From the NCBI GenBank assembly GCA_959019775.1, contig CAUEPS010000006.1, positions 18,389-82,388 on the forward strand: 64,000 nt of DNA, given 5' to 3'. Shown here piece after piece: positions 37,315 through 44,989 of the stretch (its first letter is position 1; every line of letters begins with the position of its first letter). Both the position numbers and the translations under genes were made by a program. Under the pieces are notes generated by a model. That model was not told the origin of the DNA, ran no database searches, and saw only the letters and a list, made by a program, of their open reading frames with translations. This DNA is from an uncultured Collinsella sp. GTDB lineage: Bacteria > Actinomycetota > Coriobacteriia > Coriobacteriales > Coriobacteriaceae.

Positions 37315-38092
37315 CGCGCTGCTTGAGCGCCTGGCGGCACCTCCCATGCGTACCACGCAGGAGCGTTACCGCCACGAGCTCAAGTACCTCATTAACGAGG
37401 GCGAGCACGCCGCGCTGGCCTGTCGCATGGCGCCTGTCTTTAAGCTGGACAAGCATGCGCGGGCGGGCGGTTACACCATTCGCAGCCTGTACTTTGACGA
37501 CTACTGCAACTCGGCCTACGAGGAAAAAGACGCCGGTATTCTCATGCGCAAAAAGTATCGCGTGCGCATCTATAACGGCGGCGACAAGGTGATTAAGCTC
37601 GAGCGCAAAAAGAAGTACGGCAGCTGGATCTACAAGGAGGACGCGCCGCTCACGCGCGACGAGTTTGAGCAGATCCTGGCCGGCGACTACGACTTTTTGC
37701 TCAGGAGCCCCCACCAACTCTGCCGTGAGTTCTACATCGAGTGCATCTGCAATATGATGTGCCCGCGGACCATTGTGGATTACGAACGCGAGCCGTGGGT
37801 GATGGACGAGGGCACGGTGCGTATAACGTTTGACATGAACGTGCGTGCCGCGGTGGGTAGCTTTGACATCTTTGACTCGACCTTGCCCGCACTGCCTGTG
37901 CTGGAGCCCGGCAAGCTGGTGATGGAGGTCAAGTTTACGGAGTTTTGCCCGCAGCTGGTGCGCGATATGGTGCCGCCGGGCGCGGCCGAGCTTACGGCGG
38001 TCTCCAAGTACTGCCTGTGTTACGAAAAGACCGCCTACCTACGCGGTTTTAACTACTGGGAATCGGATTTTGAGAACCGAGGGGATATTTAG
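37301..38092 (+). CDS. VTC-domain polyphosphate polymerase
   Basis: A 263-residue VTC domain protein without SPX or membrane parts. The basic tunnel residues of polyphosphate polymerases are visible in order: RYRHELKY, YTIRSLYFDD, KYRVRIYN, KLERKKK, VDYEREPWV, VRITFD, and the metal glutamate in VMEVKF. VTC enzymes polymerise the gamma-phosphate of ATP into polyphosphate. ATG 37301 overlaps the CotH stop by 14 nt; ATG 37346 is an alternative start. It is followed by DUF4956, a pair that recurs with CotH in other bacteria. Its role in a Pel-type locus is not known. Confidence 0.9.
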   Translation: MRRASALLERLAAPPMRTTQERYRHELKYLINEGEHAALACRMAPVFKLDKHARAGGYTIRSLYFDDYCNSAYEEKDAGILMRKKYRVRIYNGGDKVIKLERKKKYGSWIYKEDAPLTRDEFEQILAGDYDFLLRSPHQLCREFYIECICNMMCPRTIVDYEREPWVMDEGTVRITFDMNVRAAVGSFDIFDSTLPALPVLEPGKLVMEVKFTEFCPQLVRDMVPPGAAELTAVSKYCLCYEKTAYLRGFNYWESDFENRGDI

Positions 38093-38095
38093 ACC

Positions 38096-38761
38096 ATGAG
38101 CACCAGGGACTTTTTTAAGAACTCCGTCTTGGAGGCGTTTGGTCAGGTCGACCCTGCCAAGATCGGCCTGTCGCTGCTCGTTGCGCTCGCCATGGGCATC
38201 CTGATCTATTTCGTGTACAAGCGCTTCTTTACCGGCGTGGTGTATTCGCGCAGTTTTGCCGTGACGCTTGTGGGCATGTGCGTGCTTACCTGCATGGTCA
38301 CACTCGCGATCTCGACCAACGTGGTCATCTCGCTCGGTATGGTCGGTGCTTTGTCCATCGTCCGCTATCGTACGGCGGTCAAGGACCCGCTCGACCTGTT
38401 GTATCTGTTTTGGGCGATTACCACGGGCATTACGGCGGGCGCCGGAATGTATGCGCTCGTGGGGCTCACGGCGGTGGTCATCGTGGTGATGATCGCCGGC
38501 TTTGCGAGCCACCAGGACAAGGCGCGCGTGTACATGATGGTCATCCACTACACGGGCCAGACCACCGGCGATGATATCGTGCGTGCGTTTGGCCGCACCA
38601 AGTTTACGGTGAAGTCCAAGACCATGCGCGGCGACAAGGTGGAGATGGCCGTCGAGGTGTTCTCGGACGGCGTTGACATGCCCTATGCGGACGCGATCCG
38701 TGCGCTCGACGGCGTAGAGGATCTGACGCTCATCCAGTACAACGGCGAGTACCACGGCTAA
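38096..38761 (+). CDS. DUF4956 membrane protein
   Basis: A 221-residue protein with three or four membrane helices (about 20-40, 55-75, 80-95 and 105-140) and a soluble C-terminal ferredoxin-like part (about 150-221). The stretch SLGMVGALSIVRYRTAVKDP is the DUF4956 signature. These proteins nearly always follow a VTC polymerase and might anchor it or handle polyphosphate at the membrane; that is inference. It begins 3 nt after the VTC stop and is the last gene of the eight-gene operon. Confidence 0.88.
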   Translation: MSTRDFFKNSVLEAFGQVDPAKIGLSLLVALAMGILIYFVYKRFFTGVVYSRSFAVTLVGMCVLTCMVTLAISTNVVISLGMVGALSIVRYRTAVKDPLDLLYLFWAITTGITAGAGMYALVGLTAVVIVVMIAGFASHQDKARVYMMVIHYTGQTTGDDIVRAFGRTKFTVKSKTMRGDKVEMAVEVFSDGVDMPYADAIRALDGVEDLTLIQYNGEYHG

Positions 38762-38768
38762 CTTGGTT

Positions 38769-38790
38769 CCGGCGTTCTGACGAACGCCGG
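38769..38790. terminator. GC-rich hairpin after DUF4956
   Basis: Arms CCGGCGTTC (38769-38777) and GAACGCCGG (38782-38790) with a 4-nt loop, 8 nt after the operon stop. No T-run follows. A related hairpin with the same right flank occurs at 61244-61273, so it may be part of a dispersed element that doubles as a terminator. Confidence 0.5.
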
Positions 38791-38832
38791 ACTGCTCGAC
38801 GCTGCGCACGCATCTGCCGGGCGATCTGCCGC

Positions 38833-38877
38833 TCAAACCGTCGCTCGCGTACATGAAGTACGCGTCGCTCCTCTTTC
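38833..38877. repeat. Dispersed palindromic intergenic repeat, copy 1
   Basis: The blocks TCAAACCGTCGCTCGCGTAC and GTACGCGTCGCTCCTCTTTC flank a 5-nt spacer. The same two 20-nt blocks occur perfectly at 46532-46575 with a 4-nt spacer. GCGTAC/GTACGC forms the inner palindrome and CGTCGCTC is repeated directly. It lies in the gap between the Pel operon and the LacI gene. Confidence 0.8.
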
Positions 38878-38995
38878 GCGGCACCTCGCCACGGCAGCTG
38901 CGCGCTCGCTGACGTTTGCTTGACCTGGGCTGTTGAAATGATCCATGTGGCTCGTCCCATTTGCTCAATTTGCCGGTATGGGTTGGGTATCATTG

Positions 38996-39009
38996 TGAAA
39001 GCGATTTCA
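38996..39009. promoter_or_regulatory. LacI-family operator upstream of the regulator
   Basis: TGAAAGCGATTTCA, a 14-bp near-palindrome of the form TGAAAnCGnTTnCA, 16 nt upstream of the regulator's GTG start. It matches the two sites upstream of the PTS gene, suggesting autoregulation. Confidence 0.72.
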
Positions 39010-39024
39010 ATGACAGGGGTGCTT

Positions 39025-40005
39025 GTGGTAAAGATGAAAGATGTGGCCGAGCTGGCGGGCGTTTCGAGCGCCGCCGTCTCGCGCTACCTCAACGGTGGAT
39101 ATATCTCGGCGGACAAGGCCGAGCGCATTAAGCAGGCGATTGAGCTGACCGGATACGTGCGGTCCAGCCAGGCTCGCGCGCTGCGCACCGGCTCTACCAA
39201 GCTCATCGGCGTCATCGTGCCCAAGATCAACTCGGAATCCGTGAGCCGCATTACCGCCGGCATCGGCCAGGTGCTCGGTCGTCGTGGCTACCAGATGTTG
39301 CTTGCCAATACCGACAATGCCCCCGATCGCGAGCTCGAATACCTCGATTTATTCCAAAACCACCCGGTCGATGGCATTGTGCTGGTAGCAACCATGATTA
39401 CCGACGAGCACCGTCGGGCGATTGAATCGTGCCGCGTGCCTATCGTGCTGATCGGTCAGAATGTTGAGGGCGCGGCTTGCGTCTACCATGACGATTACGA
39501 GGCTGCCTTTGAGCTGGGCCAGGCGCTCGCGGGTCGGGTAGATGGCAAGATCGCCTACATTGGAGTTACTGAAGAAGACCGCGCGGCTGGTTATGACCGC
39601 CGTCGCGGTTTTGAGGCCGGATTGCGCGCCGCGGGCAACCCGCTCGATGCCGCCTTGATTTGCCTGGGCTCGTTTACGCTCGACTCGGGCTATGGTGCGG
39701 CGCGTGAGCTGCTTTCCGTCGCTCCCGATGTTTCGTTTATCGCCTGCGCGACCGACACCATGGCGGCGGGCGCGCTGCGTGCCATCGATGAGGTTCGCGG
39801 CATGGGCGAGGGCATACACCGCGTGAGCGGTTTTGGCGACAACGCGTTTTTGCGCGCGCTGACGGGCGGCATTCCTACCGTGCATTATGGGTATCTGACC
39901 AGTGGCGTCGAGGCCACCAGCATGCTGCTCGACACGCTCGATGGCGTGGAGGGGAAGCGCGGTCTCAAGACGATCAAGCTCGGCCATCAGCTTATGAATG
40001 TCTAG
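39025..40005 (+). CDS. LacI-family transcriptional regulator of sucrose genes
   Basis: About 326 residues. The N-terminal helix-turn-helix is classical (MKDVAELAGVSSAAVSRYLN) with hinge QARALRTGSTKLIGVIVP, then a periplasmic-binding-like effector domain. GTG 39025 has AGGGGT about 5 nt upstream; ATG 39034 is the alternative. It probably represses the downstream PTS and GH32 genes in the absence of sucrose or sucrose-6-phosphate; operators are visible at 38996, 40094 and 40120. The PTS gene follows 184 nt downstream on the same strand. Confidence 0.92.
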   Translation: MVKMKDVAELAGVSSAAVSRYLNGGYISADKAERIKQAIELTGYVRSSQARALRTGSTKLIGVIVPKINSESVSRITAGIGQVLGRRGYQMLLANTDNAPDRELEYLDLFQNHPVDGIVLVATMITDEHRRAIESCRVPIVLIGQNVEGAACVYHDDYEAAFELGQALAGRVDGKIAYIGVTEEDRAAGYDRRRGFEAGLRAAGNPLDAALICLGSFTLDSGYGAARELLSVAPDVSFIACATDTMAAGALRAIDEVRGMGEGIHRVSGFGDNAFLRALTGGIPTVHYGYLTSGVEATSMLLDTLDGVEGKRGLKTIKLGHQLMNV

Positions 40006-40093
40006 GCTCTGGGCACGTCTGCCTGCCTCTGAGGCCCCTGTTTTTGCCATAAAACTACCATTCGCCGGCTTTTTCCTACCGTTCACCCTACTA

Positions 40094-40107
40094 TGAAAAC
40101 GATTACA
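40094..40107. promoter_or_regulatory. LacI-type operator 1 of the PTS gene
   Basis: TGAAAACGATTACA, matching TGAAAnCGnTTnCA. It is one of two identical 14-mers whose starts lie 26 bp apart, upstream of the PTS start, presumably overlapping its promoter. Confidence 0.75.
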
Positions 40108-40119
40108 GACATATGAAAC

Positions 40120-40133
40120 TGAAAACGATTACA
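40120..40133. promoter_or_regulatory. LacI-type operator 2 of the PTS gene
   Basis: A second exact TGAAAACGATTACA, 56 nt upstream of the PTS start codon. Spacing of 26 bp between the two copies puts them about two and a half helical turns apart. Confidence 0.75.
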
Positions 40134-40189
40134 GTGTAAGTGTCAAAGATGGCCGGGTGCACATGCGCCCGTTGGAGGAAAGGGAAGTC

Positions 40190-41590
40190 ATGGACTACCG
40201 CAAATCAGCGCAAGAGGTGCTCGACAACATCGGTGGCGCCGGCAACGTTGTTTCGGCCGCGCACTGCGCCACGCGTCTGCGCCTGGTGATTGCCGATAAC
40301 GCCAAGGTCGACAAGGAGGCCCTCGAGAATATCGACGGCGCTAAGGGCGTCTTTGAGGCCCAGGGCCAGCTCCAGATTATTTTTGGCACTGGCACCGTCA
40401 ACAAGGTCTACGACGAGTTCATTGCGCTCAGCGGCGTCGAGGCTGCCACCAAGGCCGAGGTCAAGGAGGCCGCGGCGCAGCAGCAGAACATCTTTATGCG
40501 TGCCATTAAGGTGCTCGGCGACGTCTTTGTCCCCATCATCCCCGCCATCGTGGCTTCGGGCCTGCTGCTGGGCATTATGAGTGCCCTCAACTTTATGGCC
40601 TCCAACGGCTTTATCGCGCTCGACACCAATAACTTTATCTACAAGATTGCCGACCTGGTCTCGGGAACGTCCTTTGGCATCCTGCAGATCCTGATCGGTT
40701 ACTCCGCCGCTAAGGCCTTTGGAGCCAACCCGTATCTGGGCGCCGTCGTCGGTGGTGCGTTCATCAACTCCTCGTTGCAGAGCGCCTACACGGTTGCCTC
40801 CGAGGGCGTGCAGACCATGGTCAACGTCATTCCCGGTATGTACAGCTTTGAGTGGGTCGGTTATCAGGGCCACGTGATCCCCATCGTTATCGCCTGCGCC
40901 ATCCTCGCCTTCTTGGAGAAGCGCCTCCACAAGGTTGTCCCCGAGATGTTCGACCTCTTTGTGACCCCGCTCGTCTCGGTGTTCGTGACCGTGCTCGTGA
41001 CTCTCGTTGCCGTCGGCCCCATCTTTGTCTGGGCTGAGAACGCCATCCTCGGTCTGATCCAGGCCCTGCTCACCCTGCCCTTCGGCATCGGTTCCTTTAT
41101 CGTCGGCCTGTTCTATGCTCCCACGGTCGTTACCGGTATCCACCAGATGTACACCGCCATCGACCTGGGCCAGCTCGCCCAGTACGGCGTGACTTACTGG
41201 CTGCCCATCGCCAGTGCCGCCAACATCGCCCAGGGTGGTGCCGCGCTCGCCGTTGCATTTAAGACCCGCGATGCCAAGATCAAGGGTCTGGCGCTTCCTT
41301 CGGCCCTGTCCGCCTTCATGGGCATTACCGAGCCTGCCATCTTTGGTGTGAACCTGCGCTTCTTTAAGCCCTTCATCGCCGGCTGCATCGGCGGCGGTTG
41401 CGGTGCCCTGGTCTGCGCGCTCACTTCGCTGGCCGCCTCCGGCACGGGCGTTACCGGTATCTTCGGTATCCTGCTGTGCCTGGCCCAGCCCGTGCAGTAC
41501 GCGATCATGTTTGCGGTCGCCACGCTGGTTTCCTTTGCTGTCTCGTTTGTCCTGTACAAGGACGAGCCCAAGGCTTCCGAGCAGGCCTAA
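40190..41590 (+). CDS. scrA: Sucrose-type PTS transporter subunit EIIBC
   Basis: A 466-residue PTS permease of the glucose-sucrose family. The EIIB domain (about 1-85) has the phosphorylated cysteine in HCATRLRL; the EIIC part has about ten membrane helices, with FGANPYLGAVVGGAFIN and the substrate-site GITEPAIFGVNLR. It imports sucrose and phosphorylates it. There is no EIIA domain, so phosphate must come from an EIIA encoded elsewhere (often the glucose EIIA). ATG 40190 follows GGAGGAAAGGGAAG. It lies under two LacI operators and before the GH32 gene. Substrate assignment rests on that neighbour. Confidence 0.9.
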   Translation: MDYRKSAQEVLDNIGGAGNVVSAAHCATRLRLVIADNAKVDKEALENIDGAKGVFEAQGQLQIIFGTGTVNKVYDEFIALSGVEAATKAEVKEAAAQQQNIFMRAIKVLGDVFVPIIPAIVASGLLLGIMSALNFMASNGFIALDTNNFIYKIADLVSGTSFGILQILIGYSAAKAFGANPYLGAVVGGAFINSSLQSAYTVASEGVQTMVNVIPGMYSFEWVGYQGHVIPIVIACAILAFLEKRLHKVVPEMFDLFVTPLVSVFVTVLVTLVAVGPIFVWAENAILGLIQALLTLPFGIGSFIVGLFYAPTVVTGIHQMYTAIDLGQLAQYGVTYWLPIASAANIAQGGAALAVAFKTRDAKIKGLALPSALSAFMGITEPAIFGVNLRFFKPFIAGCIGGGCGALVCALTSLAASGTGVTGIFGILLCLAQPVQYAIMFAVATLVSFAVSFVLYKDEPKASEQA

Positions 41591-41696
41591 GAGCTTTTGA
41601 TTGAGGAACACCCGTGGGCTGTATGCTCGCGGGCGTTTCCCGTATCTGGTGCCGATCTCTGGCGCCTTGTAACTTTCGATCCGTTAGGACTTTGAT

Positions 41697-43226
41697 ATGT
41701 CTAATGCACTTGGTCGCGATCTTGCAAAGCTGGTCGCCGCTGTTGACGCCGCCGCCTCTGAGTGCGGTCATGGCGCGTATGGCCAGCGCTTTCATATTAT
41801 GCCGCCGGCGGGTTGGCTCAACGACCCCAACGGTCTTTGCCAGGCCGATGGCGTGTTTCACGCGTACTTCCAGTATGCCCCGTTTGATGTGAACGGCGGC
41901 GTCAAGATGTGGGGCCATGCCACGAGCCGCGACCTTATGAAATGGGAATATGTTGGCGCGCCGCTGCTTCCCGACGAGCCGTTCGACTGCCATGGCGTGT
42001 ATTCGGGCTCGGCATTGGTCGAGGACGGTCGCATTCGCGTGCTCTATACCGGCAACGTTAAACTCCCCGATGCGGACGGCGTCTTTGACTATGTCAACTC
42101 CGGCCGTCGCGCCGACACCGTGTATGTCGAGAGTGTCGATGGACAGACGTTCAGCCAAAAGCGCGTGGTGCTGGCGTCTGAGGATTATCCCGAGGATTTG
42201 ACCTGCCACGTGCGCGATCCCAAGGTGTGGCGCGATGAGGCTGGTCGCTATCACATGGTGCTGGGCGCGCGTCGTCGCGTAGACGGGCCGCATATCGAGA
42301 GCCGTTTTTGTGCGATGCACGGCGAGGGTGCCGGGCGCGATGTGGGTGAGATCCTGGTGTATGGCTCGGCCGATATGCTGAGCTGGGAGCTCGAGAGCCG
42401 TGTGTCTGCGCCCGAGCGCTTTGGGTTTATGTGGGAATGCCCCGGCTATATCGAGCTCGATGCGAATGGCGATACCGCTGCATTTTTGTCGTTCTCACCC
42501 CAGGGCCTCGAGGGCGGCCGTTGGGACCGCGGCAACGTATACGCTGCTGGCTACATGCCTGTAACGGGCGACATTGCCGGTGGTTACGGTGCCTATGAAC
42601 TGGGTGAGTTCCGCCTGTGGGATGCCGGCTTTGATTTCTACGCACCGCAGGAGTTTACGGCCGAGGACGGTCGCCACATTCTGGCCGGCTGGATGGGCAT
42701 GCCCGATGAGCCGACCTACGGCAACGACCCCACCGTGGTGTGCGGCTGGCAGCACTGCATGACAGTGCCGCGTGAGCTTACAGCCGGTGCCGACGGCGTG
42801 GTACTGCAGCAGCCTGCGCGCGAGATTGAGCATCATTATGCCTCGGTGCGTGTGGGGGAGGGCTCGTTGGAGGTTGCCGGCGATACCTGCTTTGACGTTG
42901 TTGTTGACGGTGCCGACGACGCGTTTACCGCGACCGTTGATGGCGAGCTGAAGCTGGCGTTTATGCCCGCCGAGGGCGAACTGCCCTCGCGCTTTGAGAT
43001 GCGATTTACTGATGAGAGTCGCGCTTCTGCCGGCTGCGGGCGTACCGTGCGCTGGGAGCCCGTCGACGAGGTGCGCAACGTGCGCATTGTTGGCGATGTT
43101 TCTTCGGTCGAGGTATTTGTCAACGAAGGTGCGCTTGTGTTCTCCACGCGCATCTACCCTGCGACCTATGGCGTGTCCGTTGACGCCGCTGGCGCGAGCG
43201 TGACCTACCACGAGCTCAACATCTAG
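41697..43226 (+). CDS. scrB: Sucrose-6-phosphate hydrolase (GH32)
   Basis: A 509-residue GH32 enzyme that splits sucrose-6-phosphate into glucose-6-phosphate and fructose. The nucleophile motif WLNDPNG, the transition-state RDPKVW and the acid/base motif ECPGY are all visible. A C-terminal beta-sandwich module begins around residue 370. No signal peptide is present, so it is cytoplasmic and fits PTS-delivered sucrose-6-phosphate. It starts 106 nt after the PTS gene, with only a weak ribosome site, and is followed by a strong terminator. Confidence 0.93.
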   Translation: MSNALGRDLAKLVAAVDAAASECGHGAYGQRFHIMPPAGWLNDPNGLCQADGVFHAYFQYAPFDVNGGVKMWGHATSRDLMKWEYVGAPLLPDEPFDCHGVYSGSALVEDGRIRVLYTGNVKLPDADGVFDYVNSGRRADTVYVESVDGQTFSQKRVVLASEDYPEDLTCHVRDPKVWRDEAGRYHMVLGARRRVDGPHIESRFCAMHGEGAGRDVGEILVYGSADMLSWELESRVSAPERFGFMWECPGYIELDANGDTAAFLSFSPQGLEGGRWDRGNVYAAGYMPVTGDIAGGYGAYELGEFRLWDAGFDFYAPQEFTAEDGRHILAGWMGMPDEPTYGNDPTVVCGWQHCMTVPRELTAGADGVVLQQPAREIEHHYASVRVGEGSLEVAGDTCFDVVVDGADDAFTATVDGELKLAFMPAEGELPSRFEMRFTDESRASAGCGRTVRWEPVDEVRNVRIVGDVSSVEVFVNEGALVFSTRIYPATYGVSVDAAGASVTYHELNI

Positions 43227-43264
43227 ACGATTCGTCGCATACCGGCGCTATACTGCAGCCGTTG

Positions 43265-43300
43265 CCCACGATGCGGGGAACACCCGCATCGTGGGTTTTT
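43265..43300 (+). terminator. Terminator of the sucrose operon
   Basis: Perfect 13-bp arms CCCACGATGCGGG (43265-43277) and CCCGCATCGTGGG (43283-43295), 5-nt loop, followed by TTTTT. A clear intrinsic terminator, 39 nt after the GH32 stop. Confidence 0.92.
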
Positions 43301-43322
43301 GTTTTCGAAGGGACGGTGCCGC

Positions 43323-44315
43323 GTGGACGTGCAACAGCTAGAAGATGTCTGGGCTTTGAGAGCCAGCGCGCGTGAGGCGCGTTTTGTCGCTGCCCGGCAT
43401 GTGCCGGCAGCGCTGTCGCTGCTGGGAATCGTGCGTCCCGGTGACCGCCTGGTGGCCTTTGCGGATGACTTTACCGAAGCGTTTGCGAGCGGCTTTGATG
43501 CCTGCGATGTGGCTATGGTGGATGAGCCGTCGGCCGCAGCGTTTGCCGCCGCGTCCGAGGGCTTTGCCGGCTCGTTTGATGCCGAGGGACCGCACCTGTG
43601 GTGGTTTGTCAACTCCATCGGCGGGTTTGGTCTGCGTGTGCCCGACCTTCGTGCTCTGGGGCGCGCGGCTCGCGAGGCACGTGCGCTGCTCGTCGTTGAC
43701 AACACGGTGGCTTCCATCTTTGGCTGCGATCCTTTGCGTTTGGGTGCCGTACTGTCGCTCGAGGCGCTCGACCGTGTGTGCGCCGGTGAGGCTCCTCGCA
43801 AGCTCGTTGCCGTATCGGTCGCACGCTCGCAGCTCAAGCGCCATCGTGTGGATGCTGCTGCCGAGTGCGCGCATGCGCTGCTCGAGGGGTGCGGATTGGC
43901 CGCACTCGACTTGTCCTCCGATGAGGCTGAGGTTCTAGAGCACGGGCTTGATACGCTCGACACCCGCATGCAGGCACACTTCGACCGCGCGCGTGCACTG
44001 GCCGAGTATTTGGCCGCGAACGAGATGGTGCGCAACGTGCGCTACCCTGGGCTGAGTTCGCATCCCGACCACGCCATCGCGACCGGCATCCTGGAGCACG
44101 GCTTTGGCCCGGCAGTTGAATTTGACCTGATGGACTGCACCGCGGGCGAATTCTTCAGCATCCTGCCGGATGAATTCCGCACTTCACTCGCAGGCGGCCC
44201 AACAACGCGCCTTTCGGCTCCACGTGGCAAGCAGGGGAGCACCATCCGCCTCTTCGCCGGCACCGACAACCCCCTTGTCGTAGCGTCCACCCTAGACAAC
44301 GCCCTCCGCAACTAG
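43323..44315 (+). CDS. Divergent Cys/Met-metabolism PLP-fold protein lacking the usual lysine
   Basis: A 330-residue fold-type I protein of the cystathionine gamma-synthase / O-acetylhomoserine sulfhydrylase family. DNTVASIF matches the family's PLP-aspartate motif, and the C-terminus has NVRYPGLSSHPDHAIA and the GSTIRLFAGTDN ending. At the PLP-lysine position (normally S-x-T-K-Y) it reads SVARSQ, with arginine R168 in place of lysine. The enzyme may therefore be inactive in the usual sense or use a non-PLP function. GTG 43323 with AAGGGA upstream is chosen. It stands alone between two terminator-like hairpins. Confidence 0.8.
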   Translation: MDVQQLEDVWALRASAREARFVAARHVPAALSLLGIVRPGDRLVAFADDFTEAFASGFDACDVAMVDEPSAAAFAAASEGFAGSFDAEGPHLWWFVNSIGGFGLRVPDLRALGRAAREARALLVVDNTVASIFGCDPLRLGAVLSLEALDRVCAGEAPRKLVAVSVARSQLKRHRVDAAAECAHALLEGCGLAALDLSSDEAEVLEHGLDTLDTRMQAHFDRARALAEYLAANEMVRNVRYPGLSSHPDHAIATGILEHGFGPAVEFDLMDCTAGEFFSILPDEFRTSLAGGPTTRLSAPRGKQGSTIRLFAGTDNPLVVASTLDNALRN

Positions 44316-44333
44316 CTAAATCATCTTCAACTC

Positions 44334-44408
44334 CATAAGTTGCGGTGAAATAGGGATTGGTTTACGGCTTTATCGGCATAAACAGTCCCTATTTCACCGC
44401 AACTTATG
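44334..44408. repeat. Long perfect inverted repeat between convergent genes
   Basis: Arms 44334-44356 and 44386-44408 are complementary over 23 bp without mismatch, with a 29-nt loop. No other feature is in this 130-nt gap. It could end transcription from both sides or be a small mobile palindromic element. Confidence 0.75.
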
Positions 44409-44445
44409 AGAAGGGGTTGTGCAGCTAAAATAGCCCCGTCCCAAA

Positions 44446-44805
44446 TTAGCTACTTTGATTGATGGTGGCGATGAGGGCGTCGGCTTTGGTGGCGATGACG
44501 TTGTTGATGTCGGCCTGCAGCTCCTCGTAGACCGCGATGGCTCTTTCGCCGGCGGGGGTGAGCGTGGATCCGCGGGCTCCGTCGCGCTCGATGAGCTTGC
44601 AACCCAGCTGACCTTCGGCCTCGTTCACAATGCGCCAGGCCTTGGAATACGCCATGCCCATGCACTTGGCGGCGCGGTTGAGCGAGTGCTCGCGGGCAAT
44701 ACCCTGCAGCAGCAAGACGCAGCCGTGGCCGAAGACGCCCGGCAAATCTTTGTCGCACGCTTGAATGACCAACTTTGCCGTCGTCTTGTACTCCATACGC
44801 TCCAC
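44446..44805 (-). CDS. ModE-like winged-helix regulator (DNA-binding domain only)
   Basis: About 116-119 residues, equal to the N-terminal DNA-binding part of ModE/LysR-type proteins: SLNRAAKCMGMAYSKAWRIV is the helix-turn-helix, then GCKLIERDGARGSTLTPAGE. No molybdate-binding (TOBE) domain follows. Such short ModE-like regulators often sit in strict anaerobes near metal or redox genes; the target is not visible here. ATG 44796 is the likelier start, with GTG 44805 as the alternative. It is transcribed opposite to guaB. Confidence 0.85.
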   Translation of the reverse strand: MERMEYKTTAKLVIQACDKDLPGVFGHGCVLLLQGIAREHSLNRAAKCMGMAYSKAWRIVNEAEGQLGCKLIERDGARGSTLTPAGERAIAVYEELQADINNVIATKADALIATINQSS

Positions 44806-44881
44806 GTCTCCCCGCTAAAGTGTTTGCTGGGCAAACGCAAAGCCTGCGTCAAACCCTCGTGTGCTCTTCTTAAATCATGCA

Positions 44882-44910
44882 TTGTAGCAGCCAAAGTGCG
44901 TTAAGATACT
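44882..44910 (+). promoter_or_regulatory. Promoter of guaB
   Basis: TTGTAG (44882-44887), 17-nt spacer, GATACT (44905-44910), 79 nt upstream of the guaB ATG. The hexamers match the housekeeping consensus in four of six positions each. Confidence 0.6.
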
Positions 44911-44989
44911 TCCCCAGTATTGGGCGCCCAAGGTTGGGCTGGGTCCTACGAGGCCTGCAGCCGACCGGTCGCATGGAAAAAGGAGAAAC

